A DNA stretch of 64,000 nt from Chloracidobacterium sp. (GTDB taxonomy: Bacteria; Acidobacteriota; Blastocatellia; Pyrinomonadales; Pyrinomonadaceae), in contig JADJTD010000001.1 in the NCBI GenBank assembly GCA_016711345.1, positions 3,970,001 to 4,034,000 of the forward strand, written 5' to 3'. Position numbers and translations under genes: made by a program. Shown here in pieces: positions 17,318 through 25,957 of the stretch; the first letter of the stretch is position 1; each line of letters opens with the position of its first letter. Under the pieces are notes generated by a model. It made no database searches. It saw nothing but the letters and a program-made list of their open reading frames with translations, and had not been told where the DNA came from.

Positions 17318-18085
17318 ATTAGTCCGAAAGTTACATCAAATTGAGAAAACTACGTCGTTTCGGGAAAGTTGGTATTCCCTTTTTCCTTAAAATGCGCTAC
17401 GTTGATGCGGGGTCATTTTAGATTCAATGATCTTTGCCCTTTGACAATTAAAAAGAGTTGGTAGCGGTAGCTGTAACAGTCTGTATTACAAAGTACGCAT
17501 TTGTCATAATCTGTCGGACAAACGGGACTTATAAGCTCAATATTTACAGAGTCTAAGGCGTTCAGGCCTGATGTTGGCAACCAAATTTGACGAGAAAACT
17601 TTTTTCGAAAAATCGTGGAACACGATCAAAAAAAAACGGCGATAACTGTATTGTTTACAATGTTTATAGCGTTCCACGCTGAAGTGGAACGGTGCCGAAC
17701 GATTGGAACGGCATTTTGCGAAAAAAATAGTGGGACACTGGGACAGCTCTGTATTCTTTGAGTCTTCCGCTTTGAGTTCTTTGTGTTTAAGGAACTTTTA
17801 ACACAGAGGCCGCTAAGGTTAGGACACCAAGGACACAAAATAAAATATTGCGATTACTATACAAAACTGCCCCACTTACTATATTTCTTATGGACTTTGT
17901 AATTGGTAATTTGGTACTCTACTAGCAGACCAAATCTGCACTATCCCTTTTGGATAAGAAGTTGTTCATTTACGCACGGATGTTTCGCGTTAAATGCGGG
18001 TGAAAATAAGCGTGAAATGGTCAGGTTTCAAAAAACTAGCGGAAGTATTATTGTCCGCTTTGTTTAGTTATATTCAGGAGCATCT
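17318..18085. other. Gene-free region upstream of the 1058-residue protein
   Basis: No convincing coding frame on either strand. It holds an 8-bp inverted repeat (17670-17691), several GGAAC-containing words (around 17603, 17684 and 17694), a degraded relative of the CACAAAG-type element near 17755-17840, and a TTGACA at 17441 without a clear -10 box. AGGAG at 18076-18080 is the ribosome-binding site of the next gene. Confidence 0.6.
17670..17691. promoter_or_regulatory. Perfect inverted repeat CGTTCCAC-6-GTGGAACG
   Basis: Eight-base perfect arms around GCTGAA, followed by further TGGAACGG-like words. It could be an operator for a dimeric regulator or a hairpin. Similar GCGTTCCA and TGGAACGG words lie upstream of the M28 peptidase gene (29740-29830, minus sense). 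Function not known. Confidence 0.45.
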
Positions 18086-21000
18086 ATGACCCGATTAAAA
18101 AAGATTTTAGGAGTTCTCAACATTTATGGCACACCGATTTTCAATAAGATCGGTATGTCACGCCACCTCCGCGCCGACGTGGTTCTCAGCGTCATAGTGG
18201 TTTTAGCGAGTGTGGGTTTCGCTGTTGGCGTATCGGTGACTATGTCCGAACGCCCTATCAATGCCGAAACCCTTCGTGAAATGGCCGCCGCTAGCGGAAC
18301 TCCTGAAAGAAAGGCTGTGAAAACGGAATCTAACGGTACGGACGATGCTTCAAATGAACAGTTGGGACAATTGCCGGTTGACGTGATCGCTCCGATACAA
18401 AACGTTCCAGTAGGAACGGATATAAGTGTTAACGTTATGGTGTCGAATCTCACTGGCCTTGGCATCACATCGTGGCAGGCTGATATCTTGTTTGATCCGG
18501 CCGTTTTGCTGCCTCAGCCGGTTCAAGCAGCGTCCATTCAGAACACGCTCAGCAATCAGTCACTTAGCGGCGTCTTGACCACAAATCCTTTTCGGTCGGG
18601 CAAGCTAAAGATGGCTTGGTTTGACGCTCAGGGTGTTCCGCTCTGTTCCACCGTACCACCACAACCTGATAATGCATGTCCGAACGGAGGCATTCTGGTT
18701 ACGTTGAGGTTTGTCGTTATCGGCCCGATCGGTTCCACATCGCCGCTCCGTTGGGAAACTATACCGGGTGGCGGAAACCTTCCATTCGAGTTTAACGGCG
18801 GAAACGTTCCTGATAACGCTGTCGATGGCCAGCTTACTCTCATCGGTCCGTCAGCGACGCCTCCTATAGGAGCGACGCCGTTCGGGACGCCTATCGTTGG
18901 TACTCTTCAGGCCGGCGACACTACACGGGACAATCGGTTGTCCCGCAACAACATAGCGGCCGGCTGCGCAGTAAAGGCATGCCCACTGGGCCTTGGCTTG
19001 TATCCTGTGGCTACCATATCGGCAACACCTACCGCGACCCCTTCGGCTACTCCGATTGTCACCACATATCCACCGGGAATCAATACATATCGATACGATG
19101 TGATACCGTTTACCAATAGCACCGGAACATCGCAGCAGTTTACCTTCACGACCACAGCAACAGGCCCCGGCAGCGTTATACCGTCAATATATTCAGGGCC
19201 GTATAATCCTACCGGAAATGTCTGTGCTGCTTATGGCGGCGACGCGGGAGCAAGTGCTGTTCCCGGCGGCCCGGTGACCTTCTCCGTTGACATACCTGCG
19301 GGAGCGACTTGGAATATTGTTGTCGAGGGTGACCAGCCGATCGTAAGCTCGACACCCAGCCCGCCGCTGCAGCCGATCAATGCGGCCCCGCCTGTAGTGC
19401 CCTATTCGATCGTTGTGACGACTCCGGGCTGTGTTGGAGGTACACCAACAAACACAGCAACGCCGACGAATACCGCGACGCCGACAAACACGGCGACAGC
19501 GACGGCTACACTGACAAATACAGCGACGCCTTCGGCTACATCGACATTTACACCGACGGCGACAGCTACATCAACCTTTACCCCGACTGCAACAAGCACG
19601 GCGACATTTACTCCGACGCCGACTGCAACGGAAACATTTACTCCGACCGCTACGGCCACATCGACTTTCACGCCGACGGCGACAGCTACCGGAACATTTA
19701 CGCCTACGGCTACGGCTACGGGAACATTTACTCCGACAGCTACTGCCACAGGAACATTTACCCCGACAGCTACGGCAACCGGAACATTTACTCCAACAGC
19801 TACAGCAACCGGAACGTTTACTCCGACGGCTACTGCTACGGGAACCTTTACGCCTACATCTACGGCGACATCGACCTTTACGCCATCGTCTACCGCAACA
19901 GCGACACCGTCTTCAACTGCGACGTTTACACCGACTGCTTCGGCGACCTCGACGTTTACGCCAACAGCTACAAGCACGGGCACTTTCACTCCGACGCCTA
20001 CGGCCACTTCTACGCTAACGCCGACCGCCACCGGAACAGCAACTGCGACGGGTACAGCGACCAGTACGTTTACGCCAACTGCGACCGCTACTGCAACTCC
20101 GCCGTCGGTCCAGTTTAGTTCGCCAACATATTCGGAAGACGAATCACAGACCGCTGCGATCACCATAGTCCGCACCGGAAATATAACCGGTACAAGCACG
20201 GTGACGTTCTCAACCTCGAACGGTACGGCAAACGGAGGAGCTGCTTGTAATGCACCAGGATTGCCCGGCCCGGATTACGTAAGCCAGATCGGAATTTCAG
20301 TTACATTCAATCCAACTGAAACTTCCAAGGTTGTCAATATACCGCTTTGCGGAGACGGCATCATCGAGGCTGACGAGACGGTCAATCTTACATTGGTGGG
20401 TGCTAACATTGGCGTACCCGGAACAGCGGTACTAACCATCAACGACACCGCAACCGGACATTTGGCCCCAAGTAAGATATTTATCAATCAGAACGGAGCC
20501 GGAAATCCATACCCGTCAACTATCACCGTTACCGGCGAGGCAGGCGTTATCGGGTCCATGCGTCTGACGCTATATGATATTTCTGCCAATGTGCCGGATA
20601 ACGCTGACTTCCTGCTTGTCGGCCCCGGCGGACAAAGCATGGTCATCATGGCCAACGCAGGAGGATCAACCGCGGGCGGACCGTCAACCTTGACCTTTAT
20701 AGATGTAGCGGGAGCGGTCGTTCCCGACAACGGGCCGTGGACAGTAGGTGATTATGAACCGACGTCATACGGAACCGTTGCCAACTTCCCTGCTCCGGCT
20801 CCTATCGGACCATACAACTTGCCGGGAGGTACGGTTGGTGGAACTGGAACTCAAACACTTGGCGGCAACTTTAGCGGCACGATCGCTAACGGCATATGGA
20901 GACTTTATGTCCGTGACGACTTTGCTACTGCCGGCGGAGTGGTTGGCAGTATCGCGGGCGGATGGGGACTCGAGTTCATTCGCTCAACGGCGGCCGGATC

Positions 21001-21262
21001 ATCCATTTCCGGACGCGTAATGACAGCCGACGGCTACGGCATTCGCAATGCAAAGGTTGTGATAACGGGTAATTCGCTGGCTGAGCCGATCATTGCTCAG
21101 ACCGGTTCGTTCGGATGGTTCACCGTTGACGGCCTGCGGACAGGCGAGACCTATGTTGTAACCGTCAACTCTCAACGTTACCAGTTCAGCACTCCGAGCC
21201 GCGTGATCAGCCTTGTTGACAACGTTTTCGATGCCGACTTCATTGCTGATCCGCAGGAATAA
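18086..21262 (+). CDS. Secreted modular protein: cohesin-like, long Thr/Pro linker, Calx-beta, P domain, C-terminal regulatory-like domain
   Basis: 1058 residues. A hydrophobic segment (about 30-52) after a basic N-terminus is a signal anchor or long signal peptide. Approximate order: cohesin-like module (99-252, LTGLGITSWQADILFDPAVL); a PPC-like beta domain (326-448); a Thr/Pro/Ala linker of about 220 residues (451-673) containing six exact-length TGTFTPTATA units; Calx-beta domain (675-792, EDESQTAAITIVRTGN, DETVNLTL); P/Homo-B domain (799-968, DFLLVGPGGQ, GIWRLYVRDD); closing carboxypeptidase-regulatory-like domain (971-1058, SGRVMTADGYGIRNAKVVI). The last 390 residues parallel the C-terminal half of the scaffoldin-like protein at 30131-34625. 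A surface structural or adhesive role is inferred. Confidence 0.83.
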   Translation: MTRLKKILGVLNIYGTPIFNKIGMSRHLRADVVLSVIVVLASVGFAVGVSVTMSERPINAETLREMAAASGTPERKAVKTESNGTDDASNEQLGQLPVDVIAPIQNVPVGTDISVNVMVSNLTGLGITSWQADILFDPAVLLPQPVQAASIQNTLSNQSLSGVLTTNPFRSGKLKMAWFDAQGVPLCSTVPPQPDNACPNGGILVTLRFVVIGPIGSTSPLRWETIPGGGNLPFEFNGGNVPDNAVDGQLTLIGPSATPPIGATPFGTPIVGTLQAGDTTRDNRLSRNNIAAGCAVKACPLGLGLYPVATISATPTATPSATPIVTTYPPGINTYRYDVIPFTNSTGTSQQFTFTTTATGPGSVIPSIYSGPYNPTGNVCAAYGGDAGASAVPGGPVTFSVDIPAGATWNIVVEGDQPIVSSTPSPPLQPINAAPPVVPYSIVVTTPGCVGGTPTNTATPTNTATPTNTATATATLTNTATPSATSTFTPTATATSTFTPTATSTATFTPTPTATETFTPTATATSTFTPTATATGTFTPTATATGTFTPTATATGTFTPTATATGTFTPTATATGTFTPTATATGTFTPTSTATSTFTPSSTATATPSSTATFTPTASATSTFTPTATSTGTFTPTPTATSTLTPTATGTATATGTATSTFTPTATATATPPSVQFSSPTYSEDESQTAAITIVRTGNITGTSTVTFSTSNGTANGGAACNAPGLPGPDYVSQIGISVTFNPTETSKVVNIPLCGDGIIEADETVNLTLVGANIGVPGTAVLTINDTATGHLAPSKIFINQNGAGNPYPSTITVTGEAGVIGSMRLTLYDISANVPDNADFLLVGPGGQSMVIMANAGGSTAGGPSTLTFIDVAGAVVPDNGPWTVGDYEPTSYGTVANFPAPAPIGPYNLPGGTVGGTGTQTLGGNFSGTIANGIWRLYVRDDFATAGGVVGSIAGGWGLEFIRSTAAGSSISGRVMTADGYGIRNAKVVITGNSLAEPIIAQTGSFGWFTVDGLRTGETYVVTVNSQRYQFSTPSRVISLVDNVFDADFIADPQE
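19691..19870 (+). repeat. 30-bp tandem coding repeat (six units)
   Basis: GGAAC(A/G/C)TTTAC begins at 19691, 19721, 19751, 19781, 19811 and 19841, an exact 30-bp period encoding GTFTPTATAT. Third-position differences between units show that it is kept as protein while the codons drift. It lies in the linker of the 1058-residue protein. Confidence 0.85.
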
Positions 21263-21286
21263 CAATGAACCTTAGCAATTGACTTA

Positions 21287-21316
21287 GCCCGCCTCGAACA
21301 AAGAGGCGGGCTTTTT
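21287..21316 (+). terminator. Rho-independent terminator after the 1058-residue gene
   Basis: Nine-base perfect stem GCCCGCCTC / GAGGCGGGC with a 7-nt loop, followed by TTTTT. Confidence 0.9.
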
Positions 21317-21394
21317 CTTTGGTCTATTCGCACATATTTCTTGAAACATTCGAAACCTAAAGTCGTAATCTAATACTGGAGGCACTTTACTACG

Positions 21395-21604
21395 ATGCGA
21401 GAACCTTTATTAGCAGGAATACTAAGTTTACTGATCCCCGGACTCGGCCAGATCTATAATGGCCGGATATTAATTGGCATAATTTGGCTTATTTTAACGG
21501 GCTTTTCATGGATCGGTTCGGCGGGTTTATTTGGATGGGTCATCCACTTATTCGCCGCTTGGTGTGCCTATAGCTTTGCTAAGGACAATCCGATAAGAAG
21601 TTAA
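21395..21604 (+). CDS. Small two-helix membrane protein with PGLGQIYNG motif
   Basis: 69 residues with two hydrophobic stretches (about 5-17 and 26-60). PGLGQIYNGR followed by a Gly-rich helix resembles TM2-type and similar small bacterial membrane proteins. No function is known for this protein. GGAGG lies about 11 bases before the ATG. It has its own terminator and is flanked by another upstream, so it is a single-gene unit. Confidence 0.6.
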   Translation: MREPLLAGILSLLIPGLGQIYNGRILIGIIWLILTGFSWIGSAGLFGWVIHLFAAWCAYSFAKDNPIRS

Positions 21605-21625
21605 GTTCCTCTCTGATCCTCCTTT

Positions 21626-21655
21626 GCCCGATGTCTTGCAGCATCGGGCTTTTTT
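21626..21655 (+). terminator. Rho-independent terminator
   Basis: GCCCGATG / CATCGGGC stem with an 8-nt loop, then TTTTTT, directly after the small membrane protein gene. Confidence 0.88.
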
Positions 21656-21689
21656 GCGCTTTCGATAAAGTGGGTGAAATTGTGTAAAA

Positions 21690-22307
21690 TTGAGCCTTGT
21701 GTTTATTGTCAAAGAAGGCATTCCATTTGTTTTAGTACCATTAGTGATCGCTGTCGTTTTTGGCGTTTTCCAAATGTGGCCGGCGGCAGTAATTTTTGTT
21801 TCGATCGCGGCATTCATGCTCTACTTCTTTCGCGATCCCAAGCGGATCATTCCGACGGGTGAAGGTTTGATAGTTTCGGCAGCAGACGGACGTGTGACTC
21901 GCATAGAAGAAGGTGATGACTCGAAATTGGTCAGTGTATTTCTTTCGCCGCTCGATGTTCACATTAACAGATCACCCATCGGTGGTACGATCAGTAACAT
22001 CATCTACACCAAAGGCAAAAAAATGCCGGCGACCAGTAATGAGGCGAGCTTTTTGAATGAGCGGAACTCTCTCGTGATCGAAGGCGAAAATGTCACCGTG
22101 ACCTGTACACAAATTGCCGGAATACTTGCACGACGCATTGTTTGTTGGCCAAAGTCAGGCGATAATTTAGAACGCGGACAAAAATTCGGCCTGATAAAGT
22201 TCAGTTCAAGAACCGATATCTTAATGCCCGGCAATGTCGAACTTAAGGTAAAGATCGGAGACCGCGTCCGCGGCGGTGAAACGATAATCGCAACAATTAA
22301 AAGTTAA
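21690..22307 (+). CDS. psd: Phosphatidylserine decarboxylase, short type
   Basis: Converts phosphatidylserine to phosphatidylethanolamine at the membrane. 205 residues is the size of the short (archaeal-type) family. A hydrophobic N-terminus is followed by FFRDPKR, SPLDVHINRSPI and the C-terminal region LIKFSSRTDILMP. In this family a serine is cleaved autocatalytically to form the pyruvoyl cofactor, usually within a GS pair. Here the pair reads SS, so the residue before the cleavage serine is substituted. The start is uncertain: TTG at 21690 or GTG at 21699, with no strong ribosome-binding site. pssA, which makes its substrate, follows 79 bp downstream. Confidence 0.85.
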   Translation: MSLVFIVKEGIPFVLVPLVIAVVFGVFQMWPAAVIFVSIAAFMLYFFRDPKRIIPTGEGLIVSAADGRVTRIEEGDDSKLVSVFLSPLDVHINRSPIGGTISNIIYTKGKKMPATSNEASFLNERNSLVIEGENVTVTCTQIAGILARRIVCWPKSGDNLERGQKFGLIKFSSRTDILMPGNVELKVKIGDRVRGGETIIATIKS

Positions 22308-22386
22308 GACTGAAAACTAAAAGGTGACGTACAGAAAACTCGCCTTTGCTCCTTCACTTTGGTTTTTCACCTTTCGCTAAAATCGT

Positions 22387-23253
22387 ATGGATGATGAAAT
22401 AGAAGAAAAAGCTCCGCATCGAGGCTTGAAAAAGGGATTGTATGTAATCCCAACCCTTTTCACTGCGGCTAACGTGGCGATGGGCTATCTTGCGGTTTTG
22501 TCATCGATACGCGGCTTTTCACTTGCGGATACACATCCCGATCTGGCAGCCAGTTATTTTGATCGTGCTGGTTTGGCCATTGGTTTAGCTATTTTGTTTG
22601 ACACGGTTGACGGCCGCGTAGCCCGTGCCACGAGGACCGCTACTGAGATCGGTGTTCAATTTGACTCTTTGGCCGACGTCCTAACATTCGGCATCGCACC
22701 AACGGCGCTCATTTACGCCTGGGCATTTGGCCCGACTTTTACCGAAAACACATTTGGGCACAACCTGGCCGTATTTATACTTTTTATGTTCCTTATGTGC
22801 GGGGCATTTAGGCTCGCACGTTTCAACCTACAGGCAACACGTCCGGTCAAGCTTATCGAAGGTGCAACTAAGGTCGATAAGAAGTCGTTCGTCGGCTTGC
22901 CTATTCCGCCCGCCGGCGGTCTACTGGCGGCCATAGTTCATTTTGCTCCTTTACCACTCACCGCATATGGCAACGCCCCTTCTCATTATTACTCCTATGC
23001 TCTGTTGGGCCTTATAGCGACGTTGTCAATCCTAATGGTCTCAACCATCCGATATACAAGCATGAAGACCGCAGGAAAAGGGCCCCAAGGCATCTTTCTG
23101 GTCCTAGCTTTAGCCGCAGCGGCGATGTCGGTTTGGTTCTACTCGGAATATGCGCTTCTGATTCTGGCAGCGATCTATGTTGTCCATGGCCCGATATGGT
23201 GGGTCGCTCGGCTGCTGGGCCGAGTTGTGAAACCATCTCGAACGAGTCATTAA
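22387..23253 (+). CDS. pssA: CDP-diacylglycerol--serine O-phosphatidyltransferase
   Basis: Makes phosphatidylserine from CDP-diacylglycerol and serine. The CDP-alcohol phosphatidyltransferase motif is complete: D75-G-R-V-A-R, then G89 and D93-S-L-A-D97. About eight membrane helices follow a short charged N-terminus, and the 288-residue length is normal for the family. It pairs with psd just upstream as a two-gene phosphatidylethanolamine pathway. It converges on the O-antigen-ligase-like gene with only 7 bp between the stops and no obvious terminator. Confidence 0.92.
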   Translation: MDDEIEEKAPHRGLKKGLYVIPTLFTAANVAMGYLAVLSSIRGFSLADTHPDLAASYFDRAGLAIGLAILFDTVDGRVARATRTATEIGVQFDSLADVLTFGIAPTALIYAWAFGPTFTENTFGHNLAVFILFMFLMCGAFRLARFNLQATRPVKLIEGATKVDKKSFVGLPIPPAGGLLAAIVHFAPLPLTAYGNAPSHYYSYALLGLIATLSILMVSTIRYTSMKTAGKGPQGIFLVLALAAAAMSVWFYSEYALLILAAIYVVHGPIWWVARLLGRVVKPSRTSH

Positions 23254-23260
23254 TTGCTTT

Positions 23261-24643
23261 TTAAGCGGTTTGTTCCACTTGTTCGTGTTTCTTCCCGCCA
23301 ATGGAAGTAACGCTGGCGGAACGGCGACGTTTTGACATCGGTTTGTCAAATTCTTTTATATCGTCTTCAAATCTACGTCCACTGGCTACGAGCAACGCTA
23401 GCAACGTTAGGAATAACACCGACAGCGCCGAAATATGCAATACAAAATCGAATAGACTATGAACCAAAACCGCAAAACAACCCGCAAAAGCCCCGACTGC
23501 GACACCGCGTCGAAATGTATTCTGCCGGCGCGAATTTCTAATGCCCTCTCGAAAGAACCAAAATAAGAACAAACCGCCGATCAGAAGTCCGATCAATCCC
23601 GCATCCGACACAATCTGCAGGTAATCATTATGCGACTGCTCGACCATCTCGATTCCACTCAAGGTATCAAATGCCGTATAAGCCTGCGTATATGCTCCAA
23701 GACCGGTGCCAAAGGGCATATTAGCGGCGATCACTTTTAGGGTGACATTCCAAATATGAATGCGATTTGATGTAATATCCTGCGATGCCGCCGACTCCGC
23801 AAAACGTGTGAGCGACGTATCGCCGCCTACAAAGATCGCTCCGCCAACCGCTGCGGCGATCAGCGAAAAGGACAAGGCGACCTTTAATACAATCTTCTTT
23901 CCGCCTGACGAGCCCGTCGTTAATATTATTAGGAGAATTATTTCGGCGATCAAAGACACCAAACCGCCTCGCGACAGGCTTAGCAAAAGAGCAGATCCCA
24001 TAAGCACGACGGCAATAACATAAAGCAATCGCTTGTCACGTTTGACGGCTCCAACAAACAAAAGGCCAAGTGGGATACTGATCGCCATTTCGATGAATGC
24101 AGCAAAATTATGTCGATTTACGAACGAGCCGAAGGGAACGCCAAATTGACTCTGGTATATCCCGTATATCCGTGTCGGGCTTAGAACAGATTGCAAAATT
24201 GCGAAGAATGCGTATATGAATCCAAAGACGATGATGAAGGTCACCATTCGTCGAAGTCGTTGAGCACTGTCCAAATAAACTAGCGTGACAGAAAAAAATA
24301 TTCCGAGGGCCAATAAGTGAAGAGCTGTAAGCTGCGTTGCAAAAGGCTCCATCGAAATAGTTCGAGGTATGCCTGAAATTCCCGCGGACTCGGCATACGT
24401 ACCCAGCGGAATGCACTGTACAAAGCCGTAAACAGCAAGAGCAAACAGTGGAATCTGAAGCACGCTCCGACTAAATCGCACCTCACCGCTTGTCAGCGAA
24501 TCTGCTGCCCACAGAATCAGCAACGCTGTAACAAAGACATAGAAGAGTACGAGCGTTGGTTGATGCACTGTTCCATAAGCAGCGGTCGTAAAAACGACGA
24601 TCGTGCAAATAAGAAAGAATGCAAATTTGTTCAAGCGCGTCAT
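23261..24643 (-). CDS. O-antigen ligase / polymerase family membrane protein (Wzy_C)
   Basis: 460 residues with about eleven hydrophobic segments and a large periplasmic loop containing GTGLGAYTQAY and EQSHNDYLQIVSDAGLIGLL, the hallmark of the WaaL/Wzy superfamily (Wzy_C). Such proteins ligate or polymerise undecaprenyl-linked glycans at the outer face of the inner membrane. It cannot be told from sequence whether this is a ligase or a polymerase. It is the third gene of a minus-strand set with a DegT aminotransferase and a TPR protein, which fits surface polysaccharide production. Confidence 0.83.
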   Translation of the reverse strand: MTRLNKFAFFLICTIVVFTTAAYGTVHQPTLVLFYVFVTALLILWAADSLTSGEVRFSRSVLQIPLFALAVYGFVQCIPLGTYAESAGISGIPRTISMEPFATQLTALHLLALGIFFSVTLVYLDSAQRLRRMVTFIIVFGFIYAFFAILQSVLSPTRIYGIYQSQFGVPFGSFVNRHNFAAFIEMAISIPLGLLFVGAVKRDKRLLYVIAVVLMGSALLLSLSRGGLVSLIAEIILLIILTTGSSGGKKIVLKVALSFSLIAAAVGGAIFVGGDTSLTRFAESAASQDITSNRIHIWNVTLKVIAANMPFGTGLGAYTQAYTAFDTLSGIEMVEQSHNDYLQIVSDAGLIGLLIGGLFLFWFFREGIRNSRRQNTFRRGVAVGAFAGCFAVLVHSLFDFVLHISALSVLFLTLLALLVASGRRFEDDIKEFDKPMSKRRRSASVTSIGGKKHEQVEQTA

Positions 24644-24666
24644 AACTGAATGTCGTTGTTTGTTAC

Positions 24667-25956
24667 TTAACGGGTCGTGAGTTCAAAATCATCGTACCAA
24701 AGCGTTCCGACGATGGGGCATTGGTCACCACAGGGTTGGCGAACTGTTCGGAAAGTAATGCCATTACAATTTTCAGGTGTGCGAAAATCAACTGAATACT
24801 CCTGCCAATCATTTGTCCCAGTCTGAAATGCTTTTGAAGCAGTAATTGGCTTATCATCATTCGCATTTACGACCTGAATGAACGGGCCGCCAGAACTCTT
24901 CAGACTCTCTGTTCGTGCCCAAAAACTCAAATGGTAATTCTTGTTCGGCTCTACGACGACTGTTTGGAATACATTGTAAAGCTCTGGTTTCAGGTAAGTG
25001 CGAAAGGATAATTTAAGGCTGCGGGAACCTGTATGTCTGACACTTGAATCGGTTGTAATATCGATCTTCGAATCGCTTCGATTTATGCGCCAGTCAAATC
25101 TCGAATCTTCCTCTGCACCAATTACGCGTTCGAAACCCGGATTTGTAACGGCATTCAGTCGAGCGTCAGCGTCGATGCCCAGTTGACGAGCAAACTCCAG
25201 CGCCTGTGGAAAGATGCGTTGAATAAACAAGCCTTGCGCAATATCTTTGGCGACTTGCGGATTGGCTGCTTTTTCGGTTTCAGACAACAAATTCCATATG
25301 CGAAGCGATTCGCTCGCTCTGCCTCGTGCCGCAAAAAATAATGCGAGACTTGCTCTGGCGTCAGACGTGTCGGCAGCAATCTGCTCAACCTTTTCAGGAT
25401 CTTTGTCAAAATAATCCCACGCGAGGGAGAATGCCTGCTCCCTATATGTTCTATTGCTATCGGCCGCCTTCCTCAACTCGGCAAACGCTTCGTTGACCCG
25501 ATCTTGACGTAAATAAAAATTTCCCAAATGCCATCGCGAATAAGCGTAGGTCGGAGCAAGTTCGACAGCTCGCTTAAATTCAATTTCGGCTGACGCTGGT
25601 TTGTCTGCCTGTTCATAGGCTCTTCCTAATTCGACACGCCAGCGATAGTCAAAAGGCGAAAGCCTAACAGCGTCTTCAAGCAATTTGGCTGCAGATTCGA
25701 GGCGGTTTTCGGCGGTGCCGTTTGTTTCCGCCGACGCTGCCAGCCAACGTGTAACAGGATCTCCTGGAGCTAAACTGACTGCAAGATCCGCAGCCGCTTT
25801 CGCGTCCGGATTGTTGGGCCCTGTAAGGTCCGCGATCATGCTGCCGAGTTGTCGACTCACCACAAACCATAATAATATGACCGCACAAATGACGACAGCA
25901 AATAGTACTAGTCGCGACTTTGGATTTCTCGAATCAATTACTATCAGGTCCTGCAT
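24667..25956 (-). CDS. Membrane-anchored TPR protein with C-terminal carbohydrate-binding-like domain
   Basis: 429 residues. One N-terminal transmembrane segment (about 16-34) is followed by TPR-like helices (about 85-260, including YDYRWRVELGRAYEQADKP-like and YSRWHLGNFYLRQDR units) and a C-terminal beta-rich domain (about 265-429) that begins NPGFE and resembles CenC-type carbohydrate-binding modules. Proteins of this layout accompany O-antigen-ligase genes in exopolysaccharide loci. It starts one base after the DegT stop and ends 23 bp before the ligase gene, so it is tightly operonic. Its role in glycan assembly or export is inferred. Confidence 0.7.
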   Translation of the reverse strand: MQDLIVIDSRNPKSRLVLFAVVICAVILLWFVVSRQLGSMIADLTGPNNPDAKAAADLAVSLAPGDPVTRWLAASAETNGTAENRLESAAKLLEDAVRLSPFDYRWRVELGRAYEQADKPASAEIEFKRAVELAPTYAYSRWHLGNFYLRQDRVNEAFAELRKAADSNRTYREQAFSLAWDYFDKDPEKVEQIAADTSDARASLALFFAARGRASESLRIWNLLSETEKAANPQVAKDIAQGLFIQRIFPQALEFARQLGIDADARLNAVTNPGFERVIGAEEDSRFDWRINRSDSKIDITTDSSVRHTGSRSLKLSFRTYLKPELYNVFQTVVVEPNKNYHLSFWARTESLKSSGGPFIQVVNANDDKPITASKAFQTGTNDWQEYSVDFRTPENCNGITFRTVRQPCGDQCPIVGTLWYDDFELTTR

Positions 25957-25957
25957 C

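Noticed and set aside
19402..20199. Long minus-strand open frame of Val-Ala-Val-Gly repeats opposite the linker
   Set aside because: It is the complement of ACN/GCN-rich Thr/Ala codons, which cannot form stops on the other strand. The same artefact explains the plus-strand frames at 31170-31595, 32022-32489, 32766-33218 and 33276-33989.
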